Positions 12,600 through 23,560 of a DNA stretch of 64,000 bases are shown here, one piece after another. The notes under the pieces were generated by a model. That model was not told the origin of the DNA and did not search any database. It worked only from the letters and a program-made list of their open reading frames with translations. Made by a program: the position numbers and the translations under genes. Positions within the stretch are counted from its first letter, which is position 1. Each line of letters opens with the position of its first letter. The stretch covers positions 8,892,501 through 8,956,500 of the forward strand of contig CM032131.1 of the NCBI GenBank assembly GCA_018894105.1, read 5' to 3'. Origin of the DNA: Jacaranda mimosifolia (Eukaryota > Streptophyta > Magnoliopsida > Lamiales > Bignoniaceae).

Positions 12600-13928
12600 G
12601 CAGAGACTTCATTAGCTGGTCCCCCTAAGATGACTAAAATGACGCCAGCCATGGGGATCACATTGACATTACTAGTCTTGAGGTTCAGATGTTCGTTAGG
12701 CTGTTGCTAGTGGTCTTCATTTTTTTTCATTGCCAGACCTTTTTTTGGACTGTCTGGCTTCTATACCACATATTTTTTGAGGTATCCTCTATGAATAAGC
12801 TTCCCAATCCCATCACTCTGGTGCTTGCATTCCTCAATGGTGTGTCTGCCATTGGTGGAAGTGACACTACTTATCATATTTCTATTTATTTGGATTCTCC
12901 ATTATTTTTTAAGGAAAAAGACTTGATGGGGCCAGTCGCAGCACCATGGAATCTCTGCTTTATGGTAGTAAGTGAAGTGTAAGTGGTGAATGTTCGGAAG
13001 AAGCTACGTCAACAATTTCTCTACTTTTTTTGTTGTTTCATTTATTGCAAGTTTGTTGATGCTGGCTTCTTGAGAATCATAGCCTTCTAAATTTTGATAT
13101 TCTTCTCTGCACACACCAAAAGCTTTTTTAGAATAGTAGGGGATTTTCTGGTGATCGACTCCTAAAACTTCAAGTGCTTCAAGTTCTGTTGGATGATCTT
13201 GGGCAGGAGCTCTTGGTTGATGTGAGTGATCTCATGCATTACCTGGATGAAGCAGTTAAAGTAGTTCCTCAAGGACTCTCCATCTTTCTACTTGATCGTG
13301 AACAGGTACATAGTCATCTTTGATGATTTATGATTGACGAAGATGTTCTAGAGAAAGCATTAGCCCAACAACTCCTATCCAGTGATCTAGTTGAAGCACG
13401 TCAAGGCACACTTGGTCAACATGGTGCGAGATAAAAATTTGTCTAGATACGCCTAAATGTCCACAGTGCCATCAAACTATAGTAAGCTGGGTATTTTTAT
13501 CTCGAAGAGCACATTTAGAAGGTGGTACTGGCTTTCTACTCTTCTTAAGGGATGCAATACCAAGGATGCACATAGACTCCAGTAACAGCAGGCATGGGTT
13601 GGGTGGAATTCATTCAAAGTGAGGAATGGGTGTCCACTTGTTGGGGTAAATAGGGAGGAATAGTGTCATATTTGGAGTTAGCTCTTCACTTAGTTCTCTC
13701 CAGAGATGATGAAGCCCCCAACTCCGGTGAGAGGCTGCTCTTGGGGATGGCATCCTCAACATACTGGGCAACCACTTTGGCTGCAACTTGAGCAATGGCA
13801 TTCTTTAGTAAGTTCCTCAATGGCTTTTGTGTTATATACAGAATGGGATCTCTGGAAGGTGGTGCCTGCTGTGTGGGCATCTCTTCCAGTGTAGTTGTGT
13901 TTCCAGGGCTGGCTTTGGTGTTGGGCAT
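12600..13928 (-). pseudogene. T1 gag pseudogene (Tat-like)
   Basis: The N-terminal part begins MPNTKASPGN at 13928 and contains LEEMPTQQAPPSRDP, closely parallel to EELHAQQVHSSRDP in the gag start of element T2. Further downstream, fragments in shifting frames resemble the retrotransposon gag core, including a stretch near 13300 that matches the usual GESLRDYFNRF-type helix. Frame shifts and stops begin after about 80 codons. There is no zinc knuckle before the sequence meets the embedded LTR at 12497. Confidence 0.55.
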
Positions 13929-14046
13929 AATGGTACTTTAGGTTGGTAACTCCTCACGTTTTCTGGCCTTAGGGCGACCTAGTTGTCAGAGTCACAAGCT
14001 CTAGTTCTCGTCTGTATTCTCAGCATTCCTCCTTCATAATTTCGAA

Positions 14047-14064
14047 TTCCTACAGATGGCGCTA
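14047..14064 (-). other. T1 primer-binding site
   Basis: On the minus strand this reads TAGCGCCATCTGTAGGAA, close to the TGGCGCCGTCTGTGGGAA class of primer site common in Tat/Athila elements. It is six bases inside the right LTR and sets the element's direction. Confidence 0.6.
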
Positions 14065-14070
14065 AAATGA

Positions 14071-14332
14071 TGTCCCGAATTTTGAATTTTCCAGTTTTTC
14101 AATTTTGCATTTTTTAATAAATGATTTATTGTACTCAATTTTTCTTTAGGGCTTAGTATTTATTTATAGTTCATTTCTCAACGGGCTCGAGCCCATAGGA
14201 TCTTCATGCCTTTCTTGATAGACTTAATTAATCTGGGTTCTTCGGCCTTTTTATTTAATTAGTGTTTTTGATTCACTGGACCTTTTTTTATTCTACTACT
14301 GTTTTACCCTTGCGAACTTATTCTTCATATCA
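14071..14332 (-). repeat. T1 5' LTR
   Basis: It begins TGTCCCGAATTTTG on the plus strand and ends CATATCA. It is shorter than the partner at 9524-9855. A TATTTATAG block gives a minus-strand TATA box. Confidence 0.6.
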
Positions 14333-14337
14333 CATTT

Positions 14338-16190
14338 TGGAAATAATATTTATTTTGAAATATTAAAAAATAAAAATAGTGAATTCAAGATCGAAGGTGC
14401 TCTAAGTAAATATAATCTTGTAAACTAATTGTAAAATCGAATCCTTTTAAGGACCTGTTTGCATAGGGCTTGTTTACATTTCAAAGAACAAACATTTGTG
14501 TCATTTTTCAATTTGCAAGTTGACACAATCGAAGAGCATTAGAAGTACATAAAGCGTAGGCATAAAAATGTTAAAAATATTTGCGTTATTACTAATAAAA
14601 TATTTGTGTAATATTAAAAATTTAGTATTATTAAAGGACAAAAATACATGATATTAATAGAGCAGTTAATATTTTGTTAATGTATCAAAATTTTCTTGAG
14701 ATATTTATTGGAGCGGATCAGGCAAGAAGTTGTTTGTTTATTTTTTTCAAATGCCATTTTCATTTTTGATACTATTTGAAAATTAAAAACCATCAGTTTT
14801 ATGCATATTTTCGCTGACCTATTCCTTATTTTTGTTTTTAATTTCTTCTAAATATATCCCTTCATTCTATTATTACATCAATGAACTGCAAATTTGATTG
14901 ACATAAAGTACCAATTATCATTTTAAAATAATTAAATATAATATATTTTGAAAGAACACATCTTTTTAGATATAAAAAATATATAAATCACCTAAAATTT
15001 TAACTGTATTCCTATTATAATCTTTATTTTTAGATAAATTATTCAAATACAATCTCATTTTATTTTTTAAAAAATATAACTTATTTTTTAATCTTTGAAA
15101 TTATTTAATGATTAGTTATCAAAACGGGCCCTTGGACATTTGGATATTTGAAATTGAATTGATCCAAATATGTAGCCAAATCCAAATTATATTTAGCTTT
15201 GGGTAAGTCTGGTGAAAGCCCAAAAGGATTGAAATTGGTAAACTCAGCCCAAAAGGGTTGAAATCTAATAGTAGTGAAGAAGAGGTCAAGGACAAGACTA
15301 TTTTGGCAAAAACTGATGACAAGTTTTAATGAGAAATCATTTGGAAATAACCTAAGATGCAACAAAGTTGAGTAGCCAATTGGTACATGGTTTCATCCTA
15401 TATGTGTGAGTTCTAAAGTTTAAATTCTAACAAATCCTTGGTATGCATGTATGTATATAAATTAAAAAAAATGTGAGATGCAATAGAAATATAATATGAT
15501 GAGGTTTCGAGAGACCAAAGGGATCATGAAAATTATCTTTTATGTAAAAATGCATGACATTAAAAAAATTAAATCAAATGATAATTTAAACTAACTAGTT
15601 ATCTAATTATAGAAAATTACTTTTTTTTTTTCCTTTTATTCACACACACGCATCTGAGGTTATTGGCCTTAAATCCTAAACCCCATGCATAAAAGTGTGA
15701 GAGTACTGTCATTAATCAATTAATTATTAATAAAAACAATAGATGGATTCATAAATTTAGAATTGAACTAAATTTTTTCAAGATGATCAGGATCTCAAAG
15801 TGTTTTTAGTGATAACCTTTCAGCATTTCAAAGCAAGAGTGCAAAAAAAAAATTCAACATTGCAAGACTTTTAAGAAAAAGAATCTCTTTTATAGAGAGT
15901 TATCATGACTTTGTTTCCTTTCTAATTTAAACGATATAATTTATTTATAAACTTTTTCTACTTATTGCAGAAAACAAATTTCTAAAGATAACAAGGAAAC
16001 ATTAAGAGGAAGGTTTCATAAATTATGTTTGGTTGACTCATTAACATACTTCTAAATAGAATGCACTGAAAAATGAGATTGCATTTGGTTTTACTTTAAA
16101 AAAAAAAGAGAAATTCTCAAATATTTTCTCCTTTATACCCGAAATAAATATATCTTATGGATTGTTTAATAATTTCTCATGAATTATGCA
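14338..16190. other. AT-rich intergenic stretch
   Basis: No convincing gene. The minus frame at 15105-15365 has no domain I recognise. A weak pair of inverted ends, GGACCTGTTTGCATA at 14450 and GGGCCCGTTTTGATA (minus strand from 15131), might mark an old MITE of about 680 bp, but no target duplication is visible. Confidence 0.5.
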
Positions 16191-16196
16191 TAGCAA

Positions 16197-17130
16197 ATGG
16201 GTGAGTTGGGTAGGCTTTGAGGTTATGTAGGTCAATTATAAAATGGTAAGATTTAATATAGGTTAAAGTAGGTTGGGTTCAAAATAGGTGGAGTTGTAGG
16301 TTGAGTTGAGTTCAAAATGGATCGAATACAAAACTAAAAAATTAATTCACTTTACTTATTCAAAAAAAAAAAATAAATTCAAAAGACAATGATGATGTTA
16401 ATATACCTTTTGCATCCTATTCAATATACAATTTTATAATATAATGAGATGATTTATTAAATTATATGCTTGTTTTAATTTTTTAATATTCTATTGCATT
16501 AACAATTAATTACTAGTATTACTTATTTCATAACAAAGTCGATATTTTTTTCTAAAAAATGGATAATTGTTGCATCACTAGGTGTATATCAAAATTTTAA
16601 TCATATATGTGCTAGTTTTGATTAACTTTTCAAGGATTAGATTGTATGAATTGCATGTCAATCTTACTATTAGAATTTGGTATGCAATATTAGTTAAGCA
16701 ATGAATTGAAACTAATAGACATAATATTTGTTTTTATAACTTCAAGTTGTTATTCATACACTAAAATTTATATGTTAAAAGAATTTTAGACAACTAATCA
16801 ATTATTATGTTCAATTCCAAAATGTATATTTTAATTTTCAAATTATTAATAATCCAAAAATATGAGAATTTGACAAAAACATGAAGAGTGAAAATAATAA
16901 TAGATTTTTATTATTAAGTCAAACTATTATCTTAAATTTATTAATTTTTATTTAAATTTCTTGAATGAACCCATTTTGAATACACTTAAACCTATTTTGG
17001 ACCCAAATTTGACAAAATCTACCTATACCCAATATGCTTAAACCTATTTTTAAAATTTTGAGGCCCAACCTAACCCAATATCATGTGGATTGGGTTGAAC
17101 CCATGGGGTCTAACCCAAATTGTCACCCAT
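16197..17130. mobile_element. Non-autonomous hAT-like element, copy A
   Basis: The ends are imperfect inverted repeats: ATGGGTGAGTTGGGTAGG on the left and, on the minus strand, ATGGGTGACAATTTGGGTT on the right, both leading into GGGTT-rich subterminal repeats. The AT-rich interior has no transposase. The whole unit is homologous, in reverse orientation, to 45412-46355. I could not find an 8-bp target duplication. Confidence 0.6.
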
Positions 17131-17550
17131 TTATTAGATGTGAGGCCTCAATTTGTAGTCAAAATATCATCATATTAGATGATTGCTTAAAATGTGGTTA
17201 CAAAAAAAATTCAGCATGAGACCTATAATTAAGTTCTTATTTACTTTGGTTTATTAGGCTATATATACTATTTCATCCAATATAATTTGGAAGATGAAAG
17301 TCCACAATCATAATTATGGCCCAATACGAGAACCCTTCATCCTAGCATAAGACATCTCACTTCTTAGGTGGGATGCTTTCATCCAACTCTAACTACTTAT
17401 TGCTAAAAAAAAAAAAATTCTTTTCAAATTGTCCATCCAATCCTAAATTGTTTATATATATATATATATATTTTTTTTTTTTTTGAAGAGAAACTCAAAT
17501 AGTAAGAACTTATTTTTTCTACAAAAAAATATTTGATTTATTAAAATTTT
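17131..17550. repeat. Spacer with (TA)n/T-rich microsatellite
   Basis: Short AT-rich spacer. A TA run at 17453-17470 passes directly into a poly-T tract to 17484. No coding. Confidence 0.7.
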
Positions 17551-17555
17551 AATTG

Positions 17556-17900
17556 TGATGCTGCTCGAATATGGTGCGAGGTTCTTTACAAAAAATAGCA
17601 GAATGTCGATTCGTCTTATTAAAAATGCACGCATAGAGATCTGCTCTTCTCAAGAATTCTTCCAGTTCGAGAATTTTTGCGAATAATTTCTTGGGCCTAA
17701 TTTATGTTTAGGACTTGATATTTATAGATTTTAGTTTTAGTGGGCTTGGGCTCATTAGGGTTTTTCTGCCCTTTTCATGGGCTTCGCTTGTCCTTTGGGC
17801 TCTTTTACCCATTTACTCAATTAATTAATTTTAAGTTTAATTTGCTATTTTTAGTTAATTTAACAAATTGCCCTTAAGTCTAATTTTAGTCATATTATCA
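17556..17900 (-). repeat. T2 3' LTR
   Basis: 345 bp. On the plus strand it starts TGATGCTGCTCG and ends CATATTATCA. It matches 23229-23555 throughout, including a shared CCCTTTTCATGGGCTT block and a TATTTATAG (minus-strand TATA) near 17720. Confidence 0.85.
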
Positions 17901-18599
17901 AGCCCCACTATTCTTGATAAAAAAAATTATTTTATATTGAAGATATAAGTTTTATTTTGATTTTTATCTTATGTTACTTCACAAAAATGATATCATTAAT
18001 TTGCTTAATCATTGTGAGTGGAATTGAAGGCACGTGTTAGGAGACTTGGTGGAGTTCAATATGGCATTCACCTAAGTCACTTTTACAATAGGGGAGAGTG
18101 TGATGCCATGCGTAGACTTAGAAAAACTTTGTGTTATCATCATTGGAGGACTTAGGAAAATTTTGAATGGTATTTGTATCAGGACTTAGGCGAATTTTTA
18201 AATGGAATCGTAAGGATTGAGACGTTGAGAAGGAGGACTCAATTCAAGCTATGATCAAGGTCGAATCTAACTTTAGGAAGAAGAGATAGAAGGAAAATAT
18301 CACTGCTTGCATGTGCCATATAGGGTGCCCACATTGGGCTTTATATCTGAAAGGGACTTAGGCTTCGTTGAGAAATTTCTTTGTTTTAGAAATTCCCTAG
18401 GATAGTTGGTATATCTTGCGGTCATGGAAGGACTTAGAATTATGTTGACTCTACTTTGTGCGAGGTTTAAGGTCTTGTGTGGACCATGTTCAGGTCAGTG
18501 ATAGGTGCATATATTTATGCATTGCAAGGGGATAAAGACATGTCTCATTTCGCATTCTGCATAAGACATAATGTCCATGGAGTTTTAGTCTTCAATGAC

Positions 18600-19550
18600 T
18601 ATTTCAGGTTACTGATAAAGCTATGTGTTCTTTACAATATTTAGATGTTTCTCGGAGTTTGTGAGGTTGTTTCTGCACCTAGAAGGGTTGAGAGAGGAAT
18701 GTGCTAAAAGCGTTTTTTGGAATAGTATTGCAGGGAAATGTCACTCACTAGGAATCATTCAAGTCCCCTATGTTGGTGAGGTATGTGCCCTACAAACTTT
18801 AGCGGCATGGACCTTACGGGTTCATCGGGAGACATATGTATGGAGCACTTTCTCATCCATAGGCAACTTGTTTTTTTATGCTGGCGTGGGTAAGGAGCTT
18901 TCCTATCCATTTTTACGCTAAAATCATGGCGTAGAATCTCACCATAGAGTAGGTAAGGTGGCTTTTAGTGTTGTTCGCATGCGAGATGTGGTTAGCGAGT
19001 ATGACAGAAAGAAGTTGGAGTTATTCTCCTTCTTTTAGAGCTAACGACTTTATTCGAGTAAGTATCTATTCTGCTACTTTGATTCATTTTTTGATTTTTT
19101 TCCTTGCAATAACTTCTTAATATTAAGTGTCCTTTGCATTGTTGGAGTGTTGGGGCAAAACTTGGTTGAGCAGATAGCTCTCCAAATAGAGGAAGCCTTG
19201 TCTATAGTAAAACATCTTAAGGCAGAGGCTACCAAAGCAGTCGAACGACGGAGTTAAAAGAAGAAGGAGCTGTCTAAGCTGCTTAAGGAGCATGAGCACT
19301 CAAGGTAAAGTATGTGAAAGAGGTGAAGAGTGAAGAGAAATTCTTATATCCCTCTACTAAGGGGACGTTTGTGAATGCAGCTAGTAAGAATACTACCAAG
19401 GAGTATGAGGGCTTTACCAATTTCTTTGAGGTGATAGATTTGGAGGTGAAGTTGAAGGAACCAATAGATGTAGCTTCGCAAGAGTGAGATGTTATGTCTA
19501 TGGTAGTGGTAAGATTTTCGTTTAAGATTTTTGACGCTACTTTGCATCTC
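18600..19550 (+). pseudogene. Antisense extra-ORF remnant in T2
   Basis: On the strand opposite gag there are broken open stretches. One (18625-18921) is 98 codons with no known domain. Near 19165-19490 frames encode a helical, charged segment (EQIALQIEEALSIVKHLKAE) and then KEYEGFTNFFEVIDLEVK. Its place, orientation and coiled-coil-then-tail layout parallel the antisense ORF of element T3 (31376-33859). It has several stops. Similarity to T3 is my reading by eye and should be treated as tentative. Confidence 0.45.
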
Positions 19551-19779
19551 TAAGTCAATTTGAGTAGTGCATTATTATTTACTTTCAACAATCGATTATT
19601 GGTCAGACATCATTTTGTCTCTCTTATTTGATTTCAATATTGTTTCTTTGTTCCCATTTGTTTTGCGATCTTTCAAGCGCTTAGCTAATTGAATGATCAT
19701 TGACTTTGCATGCTTGTATTTTAAGAATTGAGTACCAGGAGTCATGAAGATGCCATCGAGTATTGGAAGAAAAAGAGAC

Positions 19780-19990
19780 GCATCTTGAGCATCCACGCGG
19801 GCCGCCAGACCTGGCCACCAGTATGGGGTGTCGAACTTTAGCGCTTGCACGGGACATGCTGCCAAGTTGGCATAGAAGCCAGGTCGGGGCTCTAACTGGA
19901 CGATCAATGCCCAGGCTCCCGTCAAACGCCCTCATGGGGCGCTAGTCTCGGGCACCCGCATGAGTGTCGAACTCGGTCGAAGGCCATTAG
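19780..19990. other. GC-rich patch inside T2
   Basis: A roughly 200-bp segment much richer in G and C than its surroundings, with the short direct repeat GTGTCGAACT near 19830 and 19966. Open frames on both strands here are by-products of the composition. No family recognised. Confidence 0.5.
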
Positions 19991-20679
19991 GATGAGTTAT
20001 GAACCCTAACTAGCTTTATTCTAAGGCATTTTCATGATGGTCGAAGTGTGAGCCTTGAATTCAAAAAACATCGATTCAAGCTCATTAGATGATGGAGGTG
20101 ATGATTAAGTTATCTTTGGTAAGGCTATGGCGTCGGCTGGGTGCCTACTAAGTACTTGATGCTGAGGGTGTCTTTTTTCCTTCATTTATTGTTCTTGTTT
20201 ATGTTGTTTTTTTATTGAATACACTAATGGCACAATATCCTCGATGGTTTCTTAGGGACTTAAAGGATTTTAATTGATAAAGTATCATGGGCACTTTAGC
20301 GCATTTACAAAGTTGAAGTGATTACGAATGTAACATGTGATGGAGTTTTCATGGGAAGGAGTGGAACTCCCTCTTCTATTGACGTTAGCCCATCTTATGT
20401 AAACCAGATTCCTCCACATGAGGGAAGTTAGTTTAGCACTTCAGGCTAAACATAGTTTAAGTGTTGGGATGAGAACGAGTGTGTTCATGAATTTCCTAGG
20501 AGAACTCATAATAAGCATGAGATAATGAGCAGGGCTGCTAGACTTAGAGATTTTTCTTTGAATATTTGTTAAGTGTTGAGACGTTGCCACCCTCTTCTTC
20601 ATGAAGGCTCAAGGTGCTCTTCTTTTGTTGATAATGTAGGTGCCTTCCAAAATGTTCCTTAGCGAGTGTCTAGAGTTAT

Positions 20680-20960
20680 TGCCATTTACTCTAGAGGAGA
20701 GCCAATAGTTGGCTTTTTTAAAGGGTGCCACATATTCCCAAAGGGAGACAGCAGTGAACTTTTTAGAGGGTACCACTTACTCTCAAATGGAATTGATTTA
20801 ATTTTTTAAAGGGTGCTACCTACTCCTGAACGAAGCTTCACTCCCGATGGAGCCTTTATTAGGCTTTTATAAGGTGGTTACCACGTACTCTCGAATGGGG
20901 CCTCGGTCTCGAAGGAGCCTTTAGTAGGTTTTCTTAGAGGATGACTATCACATACCTTTC
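20680..20960. repeat. Degenerate tandem repeats in T2
   Basis: The motif GCCACNTACTCTCNAANGG recurs near 20681, 20727, 20771, 20815, 20879 and 20947, so the spacing is about 44-68 bp. It resembles the CCACTTACCTCCGAGGAGG motif of T1, in the same position between gag and the 3' LTR. Confidence 0.6.
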
Positions 20961-21419
20961 TGGGGGTCGATAATGGGATTACGTTGGCTGCCATGTATCC
21001 TATGGACCTTATATAATGGGATTACATCCGATGACTGCAATGTATTCTTCGTATTCCTCAAAGAGCCATATATTGGGCTTATGTCTAAAGGTTGCTCTCC
21101 AAACACTCTTTATAAATACCTCAAAGTTCATTGTTATAGAAGAGGTACAATAATATGAAGAACATGATAAAGTTCACATTCATTAAAGAAATGAGAATAA
21201 GGAAAGAGTGTTGTCCCTTAGAGGGTAGGCTTTAGATCAAAAAAGATTGAGAGCAAAAAATAAATTAAAGGAAACACTTATCTCGAGGAGGTATCCTTAA
21301 TAGTGCACCTTAGTCCTCTGTAAGAGTATTTTAGGGTGTGTGCGCAGCAACAAGTCCAATGTGTAGCAGCATATCTTTGTCTTCATCTCGTCTGACCTGT
21401 CCTTCAGATACTATTGAGA

Positions 21420-22500
21420 TTGCTCATGCTGCAGGGAGATTGCTAAAGTTGTTGTGGTGCTGATGCTCCTTGGAATCTAGATGGTTACTTGACTTTCGCT
21501 TGTAACTCTTGCTCTTTCTCCAATAAGCTTTTTTATTAGGCTGGACACCTTTTGGGCCTCGTACTCCTTGAGGTATCCTCTTTGAATTGGCTCTTTGATT
21601 TCGTTCTTTAAATGGCGGCAATCCTTTGTGGTGTGTCCATCTGCATAGTGAAAACAAAATCATTTGTTTAGTCTAGATTTCTTAGGATTAGTTGGAATCT
21701 TAGGGGGCAGTCGTTGAATGACACCGCGTTGCAGTACTACTGTTATCATTTTCATTTAGGGCATAGCATAAGGTGTGTGTATGGCAAGAATGCGAGGAAA
21801 GCTATATCTCAAATCTCCATGTTCCTTATGGTTACTACTCATATCGTCACGTGTATTTCATTTATGAGCTTCCTAAATGACTGTGATTTCTTCTATACGA
21901 GTGTATTTCTCATTGCGTATGAGGAGTTTCTTGCCTTGGCTTTGGTGATATTAAGCTCCATTTTTATTAGGAAGTTGTTCAAGTATTCTTGAGGGTCTAT
22001 AGCTCCATCGAACTTCGATAGTTGAGCTATCCTTATTTTGTGGAGGAGTGCTCTTGCTAGGGTTGTCGGGAAAAATGGACTATACTTTGTGGGAGCAATA
22101 GCAAATAAATAATATTGATTTCCTACTCCTCTAACTAGTCACAAAATTATGGAAGGTGTTCAAGCTCCAACATTCGCAAGCACATGCTGGGTGGAATCCA
22201 CTTTGGGTGAAAGAGGGGAAAGAGGTTAAGTATCTCGGATTAGTTCTTTGTTCTGATCCCTCTAGGGAAATGAATCCCCTAACTCTTATGGAAAGACTAT
22301 TGTAGTTCTTAAGGGCGGCATTCTCTAATATATAGGGGCGTCTGTTTTGGACATAGCTTGAGTAGCACTTTTATGTATGGTCTTCAACATCTCCTGGGTC
22401 ATAGGTAAGCTAGGATCTCTGGAAGAATGTACTTGTTGTGCGTGTAGCTCCTCCAGCATAGGTTATGCATCCAGAGTTAGCTTCGACTTCGATCATGGTA
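21420..22500 (-). pseudogene. T2 gag pseudogene with Tat-type zinc knuckle
   Basis: It starts near 22500 with a block containing EELHAQQVHSSRDP, followed by a core block SKFDGAIDPQEYLNNF near 22010-21960 (the FxGxxDPxExL signature of retrotransposon gag). It ends with CFHYADGHTTKDCRHLKNEI near 21660-21600, the single CCHC-like knuckle and LKxEI helix characteristic of Tat gag proteins. Frames shift between these blocks. Confidence 0.75.
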
Positions 22501-22549
22501 GAACTCCAAGTTAGCAACTCTCTATATTTTCCAATATCAGGGCCATCTA

Positions 22550-22969
22550 GTTGTATCCTTGATAAGCATCCAAGAATTTCAACCCTCTAATCTTGGCAGT
22601 GAAGTTTACTAAAGTGTTAGTACGTGGGGGTGGGAATAAATTTTTGGGTAGGCCTTCTCAAGATTGATGAAATCAATGCACATAATCCACTTCCCATAGG
22701 ACTTATAGTAGCTTATCCACCTTCTTCTTGATTATTTGCTAGTGCTTCATTCTAAAGTTTCTTATCTTCTATTGCACTGGTTGTGCATTTGGGTCCACAC
22801 TAAGGTGGTGCATGATGATATCTGAGGAGATTCCTTGCAGGTCCTTCACACTCCGAGCGAATATATCATGATCGTTTCTTATGAAATGCACTAACTCCTT
22901 TTCAAAGTTGAGGCCTAGGATGGCTCCAATCTTTGTAGTCCTTAGAGGATCCCTAGGGTAAATCTTCAC
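22550..22969 (-). pseudogene. Reverse-transcriptase fragment upstream of T2 gag
   Basis: The open stretch 22969-22769 carries RTTKIGAILG, NDHDIFARS and HHLSVDPNAQPVQ, the linker between protease and reverse transcriptase in Tat pol. It continues in shifted frames with KWIMCIDFINLEKAYPK and LKFLDAYQGYN, the first RT motifs. In an intact element this would lie downstream of gag; here it lies between the PBS and the gag start. Confidence 0.8.
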
Positions 22970-23205
22970 GCTCTTGAGCTCCTTTTGTGCTCCAAATTCT
23001 CATTCTTCAACTTTCCTCTTCCTTGTTTAAGGCTTGACGGGCACAAGTGTGCTCGCGTCGGAGTTCTCCTTCCTTATCTAGCAAGTAAGGGTCTTGATGA
23101 TCATCACCTCTCCTATCGTGCTGAGAAGTCGTGCGAGTACTAGTGGTTCTCATTATAGATTTCTCCCCCATCCTCAGCATTTCTTTTTTTTTTTTTTCGG
23201 TTTGA

Positions 23206-23224
23206 GTTTTCCACATACGATACC
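23206..23224 (-). other. T2 primer-binding site
   Basis: Minus strand TGGTATCGTATGTGGAAAA, a diverged form of the TGGCATCGTCTGTGGGAA class, four bases inside the 5' LTR. Confidence 0.6.
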
Positions 23225-23228
23225 AAAA

Positions 23229-23555
23229 TAATGCTGCTTGAAAATGGAGCGAGCCCCATCCTGAAAAATAGTAGAGTGAAGGTTCGACTCAAAAGTGCGC
23301 ATAAAGAGAGATGCTTTTCTCGAGAGTTCTTCCACTTGAGAATGGTTTCTTGTCCCTGATTTCTCTTTGAGACTTGAATATATAGATTTTAGTCTTAATG
23401 GGCTTAGGCCCATTAGAAATTTTCTACCCTTTTCATGGGCTTGGCTTGTCCTTTGGGCTCTCTAGCCCATTTATTTAGTTAATTAATTTTAAAGTCAATT
23501 AGCTACTTTTAGTTAGTTTATCAAATTACCCTTAAGCCCAATCTTAGTCATATCA
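23229..23555 (-). repeat. T2 5' LTR
   Basis: 327 bp, paired with 17556-17900. Ends TAATGCTGC...CATATCA on the plus strand; the terminal TG has become TA. Confidence 0.85.
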
Positions 23556-23560
23556 AATTG

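Larger units (their letters stand above)
9519..14337 (-). mobile_element. Tat-like Ty3-gypsy element T1 (degenerate, no full pol)
   Basis: The LTR pair is 9524-9855 (left) and 14071-14332 (right). They share a block with a minus-strand TATA box, GGGCTTRGTATTTAT on the plus strand. Both LTRs start TGATATGAA on the minus strand. Possible TSDs are TATTT (9519-9523) and CATTT (14333-14337), four of five. A PBS follows the right LTR at 14064-14047 (minus), so the element reads right to left. Only a broken gag (about 13930-12600) is recognisable; no protease, RT or integrase is seen. A further LTR-like block is embedded at about 11640-12497, and degenerate tandem repeats fill 11040-11400. Confidence 0.6.
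17551..23560 (-). mobile_element. Tat-like Ty3-gypsy element T2, LTR to LTR with perfect 5-bp TSD
   Basis: LTRs are 17556-17900 and 23229-23555. AATTG occurs directly outside both (17551-17555 and 23556-23560), a perfect 5-bp target duplication. A PBS lies at 23224-23206 and a purine-rich tract (minus strand of 17901-17912) precedes the 3' LTR, so the element reads right to left and is about 6.0 kb. Internal order from its 5' end: PBS, a displaced reverse-transcriptase fragment (about 22970-22550), gag with zinc knuckle (about 22500-21420), tandem repeats (20680-20960), a GC-rich patch, and an antisense ORF remnant (about 18600-19550, plus strand). No intact pol is present, so it is non-autonomous. 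Confidence 0.85.

Noticed and set aside
14450..15131. Possible MITE with GGRCCYGTTTK ends
   Set aside because: Terminal match is only about 11 of 15 and no target duplication is visible; mentioned in the spacer entry but not called as an element.
15105..15365. 86-codon minus-strand frame
   Set aside because: No recognisable domain, no splice or promoter support, composition like surrounding AT-rich DNA.
19596..19945. Open frames on both strands across the GC-rich patch
   Set aside because: High GC lowers stop frequency; no domain and no context for a gene.
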